From NCBI GenBank assembly GCA_022483465.1, contig JAKVNF010000002.1, positions 620,001-684,000 on the forward strand: a stretch of 64,000 bases of DNA. Reading direction: 5' to 3'. Source of the stretch: Lachnospiraceae bacterium (GTDB lineage: Bacteria; Bacillota; Clostridia; Lachnospirales; Lachnospiraceae). The translations under genes and the position numbers were made by a program. Position 1 is the stretch's first letter. Each line of letters begins with the position of its first letter. Below the pieces are notes generated by a model that made no database searches, had not been told where the DNA came from, and saw nothing but the letters and a program-made list of their open reading frames with translations. Positions 23,638-31,810 of the stretch are shown piece by piece.

Positions 23638-23925
23638 AACGGCACCGCAAAGCTGAGAAATCTGAACTACAGAAAACGCCTGCAGGGCCTTCACTACAAA
23701 GAAAAAATCCAGAGGCAGAAATCAATCTTCAGGAAACATCCTGTTCGTTGAATTCACCTCTGGTTTTTATACTCCGAAGTGAATATCTTCCATGAATTCA
23801 GGGCCTTTGTAAGACTCTGGTCCACGAAATCAGCCTCAATCCACCCCTTTACTGCCCTCATCGCAGGTGTAATTTCCACTGTCGCCGGAGAGTGCTTAAA
23901 AGTGGAAATCAACTTTTCACTTCAG
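23638..23925 (+). other. Right-end region of the IS30-like element
   Basis: No convincing gene. The last 60 bp hold repeats of GTGTAATTTCCACT and AGTGGAAATCAACTTTTCACTTCAG, which resemble the left end both in inverted and, because of internal palindromes, in direct orientation. Confidence 0.5.
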
Positions 23926-23939
23926 CCACAATTTTCTGA
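23926..23939. repeat. 14-bp target-site duplication, right copy
   Basis: CCACAATTTTCTGA as at 18812-18825. Followed by AAAGTGCT, the distal arm of the interrupted inverted repeat downstream of ackA. Confidence 0.82.
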
Positions 23940-23959
23940 AAAGTGCTCACGATTTCTTC

Positions 23960-25174
23960 TCACTTTGCCAGATCTTTGACCAGGGCGTAGGTCTCCTGGG
24001 CGATGGCAAGCTCCTCGTTGGTGGGGTAGACAATGACCTTGACCTTCGAGTCGGGGGTGGAGATCTCCTGGACCTTGCCTCTTGTTGCGGCGTTCACTGC
24101 ATCGTCGATGGTGATGCCGAGGTACCCGAGGTAATCGTAGATGAGCTTGCGGGAATCGCAGTCGTTCTCGCCGACACCTGCGGTGAAGGCGATGACGTCT
24201 ACGCCGTTCATGGCTGCCGCATAGGCGCCGATGTACTTGGCCACCCGGTAAGCCCAGGCATCCAGGGCAAGGGTTGCATCCTGGTTGCCCTCTTTTCTCG
24301 CCTTCCAGAGATCACGGAAGTCGGAGGAGAGGCCGTTGGAGAGACCCAGCACGCCGGAGTCCTTGTTCAGCATCTGCACCACTTCATAGGCGGACTTGTT
24401 CTCCTTGTCCGCGATGTAGGAGACAACGGCCGGATCGAGGTCGCCGGATCTGGTGCCCATCACCAGGCCTTCCAGCGGGGTGAGGCCCATGGAGGTGTCG
24501 ATGCACTTGCCGTACTTCACGGCAGACACGGACGCGCCGTTTCCGAGGTGGCAGACGATGGTCTTGAGCTCCTCGGGCTTCTTTCCGTAATACTCGGCGA
24601 CCTTCTGGGACACGTACTTGTGGCTCGTGCCGTGGAAGCCATAGCGGCGGATCTTGTACTGCTCATAGTACTTCTTGGGCAGGGCGTACCGATATGCCTT
24701 GGGGGGCATGGTCTGATGGAAGGCCGTGTCGAACACCGCCACCATGGGGGTGTTGGGCATCAGGGCCTGGCAGGCCAGAATGCCGGTCAGGTTGGCGGGG
24801 TTGTGGAGCGGTGCCAGGTCGGAGACCTCCCGGATCGCCTGCAGCACGCTGTCATCGATGATGACGGACTTGGTGAAGCGCTCGCCGCCGTGGACGATGC
24901 GGTGTCCCACCGCGCCGATCTCGTTGAGGTTGCGGATGACGCCGCCCTTCACATCGGTCAGGGCATCCAGCACCAGGCTGATGGCCTTCTTGTGGTCCTC
25001 GATCTGGGTGTTGGTCTTCTCCTTTCCCAGGTGGTCGCGGACGTTCTCATAGGTGATGGCGCCGTCAATGCCGATTCGCTCGCAAAGTCCCTTTGCCAGG
25101 ACGCTCCCGTTGTCGGAATCGATGACCTGGAACTTCAAAGAAGAGCTGCCGCAGTTGATAACCAGGATATTCAT
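23960..25174 (-). CDS. ackA: Acetate kinase
   Basis: 404 aa. Starts MNILVINCGSSSLKFQVID (phosphate/ATP site) and carries the second signature around VGHRIVHGGERFTKSV; HGTSHKYVS and GNGASVSA are also present. Makes ATP and acetate from acetyl phosphate. Downstream of pta by about 140 nt. Its 3' end lies 20 bp from the IS30-like insertion, but the coding sequence is complete. Confidence 0.98.
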   Translation of the reverse strand: MNILVINCGSSSLKFQVIDSDNGSVLAKGLCERIGIDGAITYENVRDHLGKEKTNTQIEDHKKAISLVLDALTDVKGGVIRNLNEIGAVGHRIVHGGERFTKSVIIDDSVLQAIREVSDLAPLHNPANLTGILACQALMPNTPMVAVFDTAFHQTMPPKAYRYALPKKYYEQYKIRRYGFHGTSHKYVSQKVAEYYGKKPEELKTIVCHLGNGASVSAVKYGKCIDTSMGLTPLEGLVMGTRSGDLDPAVVSYIADKENKSAYEVVQMLNKDSGVLGLSNGLSSDFRDLWKARKEGNQDATLALDAWAYRVAKYIGAYAAAMNGVDVIAFTAGVGENDCDSRKLIYDYLGYLGITIDDAVNAATRGKVQEISTPDSKVKVIVYPTNEELAIAQETYALVKDLAK

Positions 25175-25312
25175 GTATCTTTCTCTCCTATTCTCATTGC
25201 ACCGGATGGCCCGCAGGACTCCCGGTGATGGTTCTTCTGAATTTTAGCACACGAAAAGCGGCCAGGAGCCGAGGGCTTCTCACCGCTCTCCACTCCTGTC
25301 CACTCTGAAGGT
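25175..25312 (-). other. pta-ackA intergenic hairpins
   Basis: The minus strand holds an imperfect AGCGG ... CCGCTTTT hairpin after pta and a CACCGG ... CCGGTG hairpin 40 nt before the ackA ribosome-binding site (AGGAGAG). They may attenuate or stabilise the ackA part of the transcript. Confidence 0.35.
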
Positions 25313-26320
25313 TTATTCGTTGCTGTCCTGTGCCTGAACCGCCGTGAGGGCGACGACACCGACGATGTCCTGCCAGCTGCAGCCTCTCGAGAGGTCGTTG
25401 ACGGGCTTTGCAATGCCCTGCAGCATCGGGCCGTAGGCATCGGCCTTGGCCAGTCTCTGGACCAGCTTGTAGGCGTTGTTTCCGCCATCGAGGTTCGGGA
25501 AGATCAGGACGTTTGCCTTGCCGGCAACCGGGCTTCCCGGTGCCTTGGATGCTGCCACGGAAGGAACGATGGCGGCATCGGCCTGGAGCTCTCCGTCGCA
25601 GACCAGATCCGGATACTCGGCGTGGGCGATCTCCACAGCCTTGACCACCTTGTCGACCAGCGGGTGCTTTGCGGAGCCCTTGGTGGAGTGGGAAAGGAAG
25701 GCGACGTAGGCGTCATCTCCCACCAGCTCCTTGAAGCTCTTGGCAGAAGCATCGGCGATGGCTGCCAGCTCCTCGGAGGTGGGATCCTGATTCAGGCCCG
25801 CATCCGCGAAGATGAAGGTGCCGTGGTCGCCGTACTCGCAGTTGGGCACGTCCAGGATGAAGAAGCCGGAGACCATCTTGCAGCCGGGCTTGGTACGCAG
25901 GATCTGCAGGGCCGGGCGCAGAGTGTTGGCGGTGGAGTGGCAGGCGCCGGAGACCAGTCCGTCTGCCTCACCCTCCTTGAGCATCATGACACCGAAGGTG
26001 GTCTTGTCGCTGTGCAGCGTCTCTCTTGCCTTCTCCGGGGTCATGCCCTTCTTCTTGCGGAGCTCATAGAACAGGTTTGCGTACTCCTCAAACTTGTCGC
26101 AGTTCTCGGGATCCACGATCTTGGCACCCTGAACATGAACACCGTACTTGGCGGCATCCTCGTTGATCTTCTCCGGATTGCCCAGGAGAATGACGTTTGC
26201 AATCTTCTCACTCAGAATGGCCGCTGCCGCCCGGATGGTTCTCTCATCCTCAGACTCCGGCAGGATGATGGTCTTCAGATCTTTTTTTGCTTTTTCCTTA
26301 ATTCCGTCAATAAATGACAT
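25313..26320 (-). CDS. pta: Phosphate acetyltransferase
   Basis: 335 aa, the short Pta form: MSFIDGIKEKAKKDLKTIILPESEDERTIRAAA, VSGACHSTANTLRPALQI and VAGKANVLIFPNLDGGNNAYKLVQRLA are family hallmarks. Converts acetyl-CoA to acetyl phosphate, feeding AckA. Strong GGAGGGA upstream of the ATG at 26320. Leader carries a CRE-like site, so CcpA control is likely. Confidence 0.98.
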   Translation of the reverse strand: MSFIDGIKEKAKKDLKTIILPESEDERTIRAAAAILSEKIANVILLGNPEKINEDAAKYGVHVQGAKIVDPENCDKFEEYANLFYELRKKKGMTPEKARETLHSDKTTFGVMMLKEGEADGLVSGACHSTANTLRPALQILRTKPGCKMVSGFFILDVPNCEYGDHGTFIFADAGLNQDPTSEELAAIADASAKSFKELVGDDAYVAFLSHSTKGSAKHPLVDKVVKAVEIAHAEYPDLVCDGELQADAAIVPSVAASKAPGSPVAGKANVLIFPNLDGGNNAYKLVQRLAKADAYGPMLQGIAKPVNDLSRGCSWQDIVGVVALTAVQAQDSNE

Positions 26321-26382
26321 TTCTGCAGTTCCCTCCTATTTATTCACTGCTCGTGACTGCACCGTCGCTCTGAGGGGAGTAT

Positions 26383-26396
26383 TGTAAGCGTTTACA
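26383..26396 (-). promoter_or_regulatory. CRE-like catabolite site in the pta leader
   Basis: Minus strand TGTAAACGCTTACA, a full match to the WGNAARCGNWWNCA-type CRE recognised by CcpA. It lies about +14 to +27 relative to the predicted start, a position that usually represses. Confidence 0.7.
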
Positions 26397-26397
26397 C

Positions 26398-26418
26398 ATT
26401 CACACGACACTTGTGAAT
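26398..26418. promoter_or_regulatory. Inverted repeat overlapping the pta -10 region
   Basis: ATTCAC-N9-GTGAAT, spanning the -10 box and start point. Half-site order is opposite to the Rex consensus, so the binding protein is unknown. Confidence 0.4.
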
Positions 26419-26444
26419 ATACCGCAACTTTTTGACGACATCAA
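26416..26444 (-). promoter_or_regulatory. pta promoter
   Basis: Minus strand TTGATG (26439-26444), 17 bp, TATATT (26416-26421). A further inverted repeat TTCGTTA-N6-TAACGAA (26454-26473) lies 10 bp upstream of the -35 box. Confidence 0.7.
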
Positions 26445-26497
26445 TAGGAAATGTTCGTTAGTTTTTTAACGAAAATAGGCCTTTTCCTGGCTTTTGC

Positions 26498-26526
26498 TTG
26501 CGCATTGTCTGCGGCACTGATACCAT
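26498..26526 (+). promoter_or_regulatory. Putative tmcAL promoter
   Basis: TTGCGC (26498-26503), 17 bp, TACCAT (26521-26526), 91 nt before the ATG. Moderate match only. Confidence 0.4.
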
Positions 26527-26563
26527 GTTTGCGGCCTGCAGTTTGGCTGAATTCATTCTGAAT

Positions 26564-26577
26564 TGTAAGTCCTTACA
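26564..26577 (+). promoter_or_regulatory. CRE-like palindrome in front of tmcAL
   Basis: TGTAAG-TC-CTTACA, a 14-bp palindrome with the outer bases of a CRE but TC instead of the central CG. About 40 nt upstream of the ATG. Confidence 0.35.
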
Positions 26578-26616
26578 TGAATTTTACACTGATTTTTGGC
26601 GTTTGAGGAGGACAGG

Positions 26617-27753
26617 ATGCGGATCGGGGCAGTGATCTGTGAGTGCAATCCCTTTCATTCCGGGCATCGTGCCCTCATGGAGGCGGCGCGCAGGGAGTGC
26701 GACCTTTTGATCGCCGTGATGAGCGGCGACTTCTGTCAGCGGGGCATCCCCGCGGTCTTTTCCAAGGAGGATCGTACCCGGGATGTGCTCTCCTGCGCCG
26801 ATGCGGTCATTGAGCTTCCGGTTTTTGCGGCAACGGCCAGCAGCGACCGCTTTGCAAGGGGTGCGGTGCGCCTTGTCGATGCGCTGGGGTGTGTGACCGA
26901 CCTCTACTTTGGCTCGGAGTCCGGGGACCTTGCGGCGCTGCAGAAAGAGGCAGAAGCCTCCCGCCAGGCGGATCCGCGCATGCAGCAGGTCCTCCGGCAG
27001 AAGGTGGCGGAAGGGCTCTCCTATCCCGCAGCCCAGGCGGCTGCTATGGAGGAGATCCTCGGAATTGCCACCTGCCGCAATGCCCCGAATGACCTCCTGG
27101 CGGTCTCCTATCTGTGTGCTCTCTCGGACATTCACAGCAGGGTCACGCCCCATGCCATCCCCAGGATCTCGACCGACAGCGCCTCCTCCCTTAGGGAGAA
27201 GCTTCAGCAGGATCCTGCCGCCAATCAGAGCCACCCGCAGCGCGTCCCCGTGTTTCTCGACGACTTCTCCCAGGTCCTTTTGGGCGCGCTCCTAGCCAAC
27301 AGGGACTACACCGACTTCTCGGATGTCACCCCGGACCTCTCCGACCGGTTTTGCAACAACTTGGGATACTACCGCACCATCACCGGCTTTCTTGCGCGCT
27401 GCAAGACCAAGGAGGTCACCTGGACCAGGCTCTCCCGCTGCCTTCTGCACATCCTGCTGGGGATTCGGAAGGATGCCGTCACAGCGTATTTCACGGCCGG
27501 CCCCCAGTATGCCAGGGTTCTCGGATACCGGAAAGAAAGCGCCCGCCTGATCTCCCTCCTTGCGGACTCCGCCAGGATCCCGGTGATTCTGCGGGTGGCG
27601 GACGGAGAGCGCGCACTCCCCGAAGAAGCGCTTTGTTCCTATCACCTGGACCTCTCCGCCTCCCTCCTCTACGACCACATCGAGGCAGCAAAGCGAAAAG
27701 ACACCGACACCGAGATCAACGCCTACAAAAAGAAAGTGCTGGTCCTGCCGTAA
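26617..27753 (+). CDS. tmcAL: tRNA(Met) cytidine acetate ligase
   Basis: 378 aa from the ATG at 26617, 5 nt after GAGGAGG. N-terminal nucleotidyltransferase-like motif MRIGAVICECNPFHSGHRALMEAAR with the HxGH-type HSGH, followed by VMSGDFCQRGIPAVFSKEDRT and ADAVIELPVFAATASSDRFARGAV. TmcAL (formerly YlbM, DUF795) makes N4-acetylcytidine at the wobble base of elongator tRNA-Met using ATP and free acetate. Divergent from pta-ackA, the cell's acetate-producing pathway. An earlier in-frame TTG overlaps the ribosome-binding site and is rejected. Confidence 0.93.
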   Translation: MRIGAVICECNPFHSGHRALMEAARRECDLLIAVMSGDFCQRGIPAVFSKEDRTRDVLSCADAVIELPVFAATASSDRFARGAVRLVDALGCVTDLYFGSESGDLAALQKEAEASRQADPRMQQVLRQKVAEGLSYPAAQAAAMEEILGIATCRNAPNDLLAVSYLCALSDIHSRVTPHAIPRISTDSASSLREKLQQDPAANQSHPQRVPVFLDDFSQVLLGALLANRDYTDFSDVTPDLSDRFCNNLGYYRTITGFLARCKTKEVTWTRLSRCLLHILLGIRKDAVTAYFTAGPQYARVLGYRKESARLISLLADSARIPVILRVADGERALPEEALCSYHLDLSASLLYDHIEAAKRKDTDTEINAYKKKVLVLP

Positions 27754-27830
27754 AGGTAGAGCCAGCACCGGGACAGTGGGCAGGGAAAGCGTCTTGGCTC
27801 TGCTCCTTTTGTTCTGTTCAGACTGCATAG

Positions 27831-27862
27831 AAGAAGCGGCACCTGCGGGTGCCGCTTCTTTG
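27831..27862. terminator. Bidirectional terminator between tmcAL and the SseB-like gene
   Basis: Perfect 13-bp stem AAGAAGCGGCACC / GGTGCCGCTTCTT with a TGCG loop; A run on one side and T run on the other, so it can serve both convergent genes. Confidence 0.85.
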
Positions 27863-27884
27863 TGTCTGGATATGCGCCTGATGG

Positions 27885-29189
27885 TTATGCCTCGGGCTTT
27901 GGCTCCTCGTCTGTAGTAGGAGCCGCCGGTGCCTCCTGCTGTCCAGCCGGAGCCTTCGGAGCAGGGGCAGGTGCGCCGTTCTTGACAACCTTGATGTTCA
28001 TGGACCTGGCGATGAGCTCCATCGCACGAGCCCTCGGGAGCACAATGCTCTCGCCTCTGGGGTTGATCACGAAGCCGTCGGTCTCACGCAAAAACTGCAC
28101 CGCGTTGCGGTACTGGAACTTCACCGGGCGGAACTGGTTCTTGCCGTTGAAGTTCTTTGCGTACTCGAACAGGTCCGTGAAGATCGGGATCACGTTCTGC
28201 TCGATCTCCGAGTCCTTGGTCTTGGCCTTGAGCTTGAGCAGCGGGAACTTGACCTTGGGCTTCTGGCCCTCGGGAGTCTGCTCGCTCCCCTCCACATAGA
28301 CGGGGATCACAAAGGTCTGGGTGGGGATCAGGGTGTTGATCCGATCCATCTTGCGGCGGATCCGCTCATCCCGCTTCTCATACCGGACCGGCCACTTGGC
28401 CTCGCCCACAAAGTCGATCATGGCAAAGGCGAGCTCCGGTGCCGCCGGCGGAATCTTGGCGGGATCCGGTGCCCAACTGGCAGGCGGTGCCGAGATCTCG
28501 GAGCGCTTGATCGCGGCCTTGTACCAGCCGTTGTCGATGATGATGTTCTCCATGCCCAGGTAGTAGAGGTAGTCGAAGAGCAGGACCGGCTTGGGTCCCT
28601 CCTCCGGCACCGGGGCACCCTCTCCGGGGCGCTCCACCACCGCGGTCTTGCGGAACTGGGTCTCATAGACCTTGGCCGCGATCTCCGCGTGCTCCTTCTC
28701 CAGGTAGATCAGGGCAAAGCCCCCATCGATCAGGGGATACCCGGTCAGCCGATCGTAGAGGATGTAGAACTTCTCCGCCTCGTGGATGCGCCGCAGCAGG
28801 TCGTTGTAGATCACCCGGTGGTTGGCCTCGTAGTTCTCCAGAGCCGCCTTCCGGTTGAAGATCTCATGGGTGTCCAGCAGGAAGATCAGCTCCTGGAGGG
28901 TAAAGGACTCCACGTCTGCCGGTGTGAGCACCGGCTGATAGATCAGGTTTCCGATCTCCTCCTTGCGCTCCGGCGAGATCGGGTCCTCGATCTTGGGTGC
29001 CTGGACCCCGGGGGTGTTGATCTTCAGCAGATTCATCCGCATGACTCCCGGCCAGCTCATGCCCTCGTGGGCATGCTTCTGCTGGGCTGCGAGCTCCTCC
29101 ACCTCGCGCTGTTTCTGCTCCTCGGCCTCCTTCGCCGCCCGCTCCTCGGCGGCCTTCTTCCGGCTGCCGAATTTGTCAAATAATCCCAT
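27885..29189 (-). CDS. SseB N-terminal-domain protein (434 aa)
   Basis: Residues 10-40 are a charged helix (KKAAEERAAKEAEEQKQREVEELAAQQ); the middle part is a helical region specific to this protein; the C-terminal part (about 285-400) holds TFVIPVYVEG, FPLLKLK..., NVIPIFTDLFEYAK and GFVINPRGESIVLP, matching the SseB family beta-sheet domain. The tail is Ala/Pro-rich. Function of clostridial SseB proteins is not established. Probably cotranscribed with the upstream Dabb gene (38-nt gap). A second, shorter SseB-domain protein is at 43641. Confidence 0.75.
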   Translation of the reverse strand: MGLFDKFGSRKKAAEERAAKEAEEQKQREVEELAAQQKHAHEGMSWPGVMRMNLLKINTPGVQAPKIEDPISPERKEEIGNLIYQPVLTPADVESFTLQELIFLLDTHEIFNRKAALENYEANHRVIYNDLLRRIHEAEKFYILYDRLTGYPLIDGGFALIYLEKEHAEIAAKVYETQFRKTAVVERPGEGAPVPEEGPKPVLLFDYLYYLGMENIIIDNGWYKAAIKRSEISAPPASWAPDPAKIPPAAPELAFAMIDFVGEAKWPVRYEKRDERIRRKMDRINTLIPTQTFVIPVYVEGSEQTPEGQKPKVKFPLLKLKAKTKDSEIEQNVIPIFTDLFEYAKNFNGKNQFRPVKFQYRNAVQFLRETDGFVINPRGESIVLPRARAMELIARSMNIKVVKNGAPAPAPKAPAGQQEAPAAPTTDEEPKPEA

Positions 29190-29227
29190 ATCGCAATCCT
29201 CGTGAATTTCCGAAATTTGTAGACCGG

Positions 29228-29530
29228 TTATGCCTCAAAATCGATGCAGGTTCTGGTCTTGATGTTGGGGCGGACGACGCCGTTCGCCACCGCCAGATGA
29301 TCCGGATGCACCGAATACCCCTTCAGGGATGCCGCATCCGTAAAGCTGCAATCCAGCATCAGATCCGCATTGGAAGAGGGCAGACGCGTGGTCTGCACAT
29401 GGATGGAAATCAGGCCCGGGATCTTTCCCGCAAGTCCCTCGAGTCCCGCCTTGATCTTTCCGCGGATCTCTTCCTTCTGCTCCTCTGAGTATTCATCCTT
29501 GAGCTGCCACAAGATGATATGTCTGACCAT
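29228..29530 (-). CDS. Dabb (stress-responsive A/B barrel) family protein
   Basis: 100 aa, MVRHIILWQLKDEYSEEQKEEIRGKIKAGLEGL, with IPGLISIHV, SNADLMLDCSFTDAASLKGYSVHPDH: the pattern of the dimeric alpha/beta-barrel Dabb domain, including the conserved His after the first strand. Roles differ among members (small-molecule catalysis, stress). Complete length. Faces the response regulator gene divergently. Confidence 0.88.
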   Translation of the reverse strand: MVRHIILWQLKDEYSEEQKEEIRGKIKAGLEGLAGKIPGLISIHVQTTRLPSSNADLMLDCSFTDAASLKGYSVHPDHLAVANGVVRPNIKTRTCIDFEA

Positions 29531-29744
29531 ATTCGTTCTCTATCCTCCGGTCTGCAAAGGTCTGTAAACACTTTCTGCACTGTGAAGTATCATAACACAA
29601 ACAGGGAGAGCAAAAAAGCACCAATCGCAAGTGCCGCACAGCGGGGGAAACACAGTTGCTTCACCATCCTTTGACTCTGCCATGATAAGATGGAACCAGA
29701 ACCGCCCCGGGCCGGATTGCCCGCCCGGGGCCATGGAGGGATCA

Positions 29745-30416
29745 ATGAAACTACTTCTTGCTGATGATGAGGTGGAACTGACCAACGCGCTGACCGCGAT
29801 CCTGACCCGCAGCGGATACACGGTGGATGCGGTGAACAACGGCAAGGATGCCCTGGCCTATGCCCGCTCGGGCAGCTATGACGGGATCATCCTGGATATC
29901 ATGATGCCGGGACTCGACGGGATGGAGGTGCTCCAGCGCCTGCGCAAGGACAAGAACTCCGTGCCGGTGCTCTTTCTCACCGCCAAGGGGGAGATCGGGG
30001 ACCGGATCCGGGGCCTCGACCTCGGGGCGGATGACTACCTGCCCAAGCCCTTTGACATGGGGAAGCTCCTGGCGAGGATCCGGGCGATGACAAGGCGCCG
30101 GGAGGACTTCACCCAGCCGGTGCTGGCCTGCGGGAACGTGTCCCTGAACCGGGCCACCTGCGAGCTGGAGACCGCAGGACAGGAACCCGTGCGCCTGACC
30201 GCAAAGGAGTTCCAGATGATGGAGCTTCTTTTGGAGTCCCCCGGCCGGGTGATCTCCGCAGACGGCTTTTTGAACAGCATCTGGCCCGACGGGGAGGCGG
30301 ACGTGAACACGATCCGCGTCTACATCTCGAACCTTCGAAAGCGTCTCAAGGGGCTTGGCGCCGACATCGAGGTCCGCTCCACCAGGGGCCTTGGCTACTT
30401 TATCGAAAAGGTCTGA
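29745..30416 (+). CDS. OmpR-family response regulator
   Basis: 223 aa from the ATG at 29745 (GGAGGG 5 nt upstream). Receiver domain with acidic pair DDE (residues 7-9), phospho-acceptor Asp51 (IILDIMMPGLDG), Thr in VLFLTAKG and Lys in YLPKPFD; winged-helix output domain from about 125 with RLTAKEFQMMELLLESPGRVIS and NTIRVYISNLRKRL. Partner of the kinase that starts 2 nt after its stop. Target genes unknown. Confidence 0.96.
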   Translation: MKLLLADDEVELTNALTAILTRSGYTVDAVNNGKDALAYARSGSYDGIILDIMMPGLDGMEVLQRLRKDKNSVPVLFLTAKGEIGDRIRGLDLGADDYLPKPFDMGKLLARIRAMTRRREDFTQPVLACGNVSLNRATCELETAGQEPVRLTAKEFQMMELLLESPGRVISADGFLNSIWPDGEADVNTIRVYISNLRKRLKGLGADIEVRSTRGLGYFIEKV

Positions 30417-30417
30417 T

Positions 30418-31806
30418 ATGGGAAAACCAAAGTCGAACTCCAAAGCCGGAAAGCGGCGTCTTGGCCTGCTCTTTCGGCGCATGTCCCCCTCGATGGAGCA
30501 GCGCCTGCGCAACAAGTTTGTCCTGACTGCGCTCCTGTCCCTGTTCATCATCGTGGTCCTGATCATCGCCTTTTTGAACATCCTGAACTTCGTCCAGATC
30601 CGGAGCCGGGCAGACCGGCTGATCGAGGTCCTGTACGAGAACGACGGGTCCTTCCCGCCCCCGGAGGAGAACGACACCCGGCCTCAGGTTCCCAGGGAGC
30701 CGCAGATCACCTCCTGGCTCCTGCTCCTGAAAAACGACTTCTCCATCAACCGGGACCGGGAGATGCCCTTTGAGACCCGCTACTTCTATGCGGATTTCGA
30801 TGCGGACGGAACCCTGACCCAGCTCAACACCGACCATGTCGCCGCGATCACCGAGGAGACCGCAACGGAGTACGCAGCCAGGGCGCGGGATTCCAGCAGG
30901 AGCAAGGCGTTTCTTGGCGGCTACCGCTACCGAATCTACACCAAAGAGGACGGCGGGATGCAGGTCATCTTCGTGGACTGCAACTCAGATCTTGCCGGGG
31001 CGGGGATCCTCTTGAAGACCTCCCTCTTCATCGGCCTTGCCGCCCTGGTCCTGATGTATGTGCTGGTGCGAATTCTGGCGGGCATCGCCACCGCTCCGGT
31101 GGTGGAGTCCCTGGAAAAGCAGAAGCGCTTCATCTCCGATGCGGGCCATGAGCTCAAGACCCCCCTCACCATCATCTCCGCCAACGTGGACGTCCTGGAG
31201 ATGACCGGCATGAAAAACGAGTGGACGGGAAGCATCCGGAATCAGGTCCGGCGCATGACCGCCCTCATCACAAACATGCTGACCCTGACCAGAATGGAGG
31301 AAGAAGCCTCCCGGGAGCTCTACGCCGTCTGCAGCCTCTCCGAGATCGCGGAGGAGGCGGCGCGCAACTACGAGGCCGTCGCCGCAGCCAGCCACAAGAC
31401 CCTGGAGACCAGGATTTCGCCCGGCATCCACGTCTTCGGGGAGCTCCGCTCCCTGGAGCAGCTGATGGGGCTTCTCCTGGACAATGCCATGAAGTACTCG
31501 GCGCCGGAGAGCCAGGTTCTCTTTACCCTCTCCCAGGACAAGAAGATCCGCCTCACCGTGGAAAACACCTGTACGCAGGAGACGCTCCCCCAGGGAAACC
31601 TGGACCGGCTCTTTGACCGTTTCTACCGGGGCGATGCCTCCCGCACCAGCACCGGCTCCTTCGGGATCGGGCTCTCCGCCGCCCGGGCGATCTGCCAGGG
31701 TCACGGCGGCACGATCACCGCAGAGCGGGTCAGGGAGAACGCCATACGCTTCACGGTGCTTCTGCCCCCGGTCAAGACAAAGAAGGCGCCGCCCGCCCTC
31801 GGCTGA
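30418..31806 (+). CDS. Sensor histidine kinase
   Basis: 462 aa. Membrane segment at about residues 34-58, extracytoplasmic domain of about 140 aa, second membrane segment at about 205-228, then HisKA with His244 (KRFISDAGHELKTPLTIISANVD) and HATPase_c with N box (LLLDNAMKYSA), G1/F boxes (RLFDRFYRGDASRTSTGSFGIGLSAARAI). Two-gene operon with the response regulator, closed by a strong terminator. The sensed signal is not evident. Confidence 0.95.
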   Translation: MGKPKSNSKAGKRRLGLLFRRMSPSMEQRLRNKFVLTALLSLFIIVVLIIAFLNILNFVQIRSRADRLIEVLYENDGSFPPPEENDTRPQVPREPQITSWLLLLKNDFSINRDREMPFETRYFYADFDADGTLTQLNTDHVAAITEETATEYAARARDSSRSKAFLGGYRYRIYTKEDGGMQVIFVDCNSDLAGAGILLKTSLFIGLAALVLMYVLVRILAGIATAPVVESLEKQKRFISDAGHELKTPLTIISANVDVLEMTGMKNEWTGSIRNQVRRMTALITNMLTLTRMEEEASRELYAVCSLSEIAEEAARNYEAVAAASHKTLETRISPGIHVFGELRSLEQLMGLLLDNAMKYSAPESQVLFTLSQDKKIRLTVENTCTQETLPQGNLDRLFDRFYRGDASRTSTGSFGIGLSAARAICQGHGGTITAERVRENAIRFTVLLPPVKTKKAPPALG

Positions 31807-31810
31807 GCAG

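Larger units (their letters stand above)
21006..23925 (+). mobile_element. IS30-like element, complete copy 2 (2920 bp, four ORFs)
   Basis: Left end CCTGAAGTGTAA and right end TTTTCACTTCAG form short inverted repeats; both ends also contain inner TCCACT/AGTGG-type repeats. Genes in order: ORF1, transposase, ORF3 (overlapping by 4 nt) and a 48-aa ribbon-helix-helix-like ORF4. This is larger than typical IS30 elements, and the 14-bp target duplication is longer than the 2-3 bp usual for IS30. Confidence 0.85.

Noticed and set aside
18826-23925. Composite transposon (two IS30 copies carrying cargo)
   Set aside because: There is no cargo between copies, and copy 1 lacks its right end; the structure is a partial tandem duplication inside a single insertion.
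26398-26418. Possible Rex site at pta
   Set aside because: The half-sites are TTCACA then TTGTGAA, the reverse of the Rex arrangement (TTGTGAA then TTCACAA).
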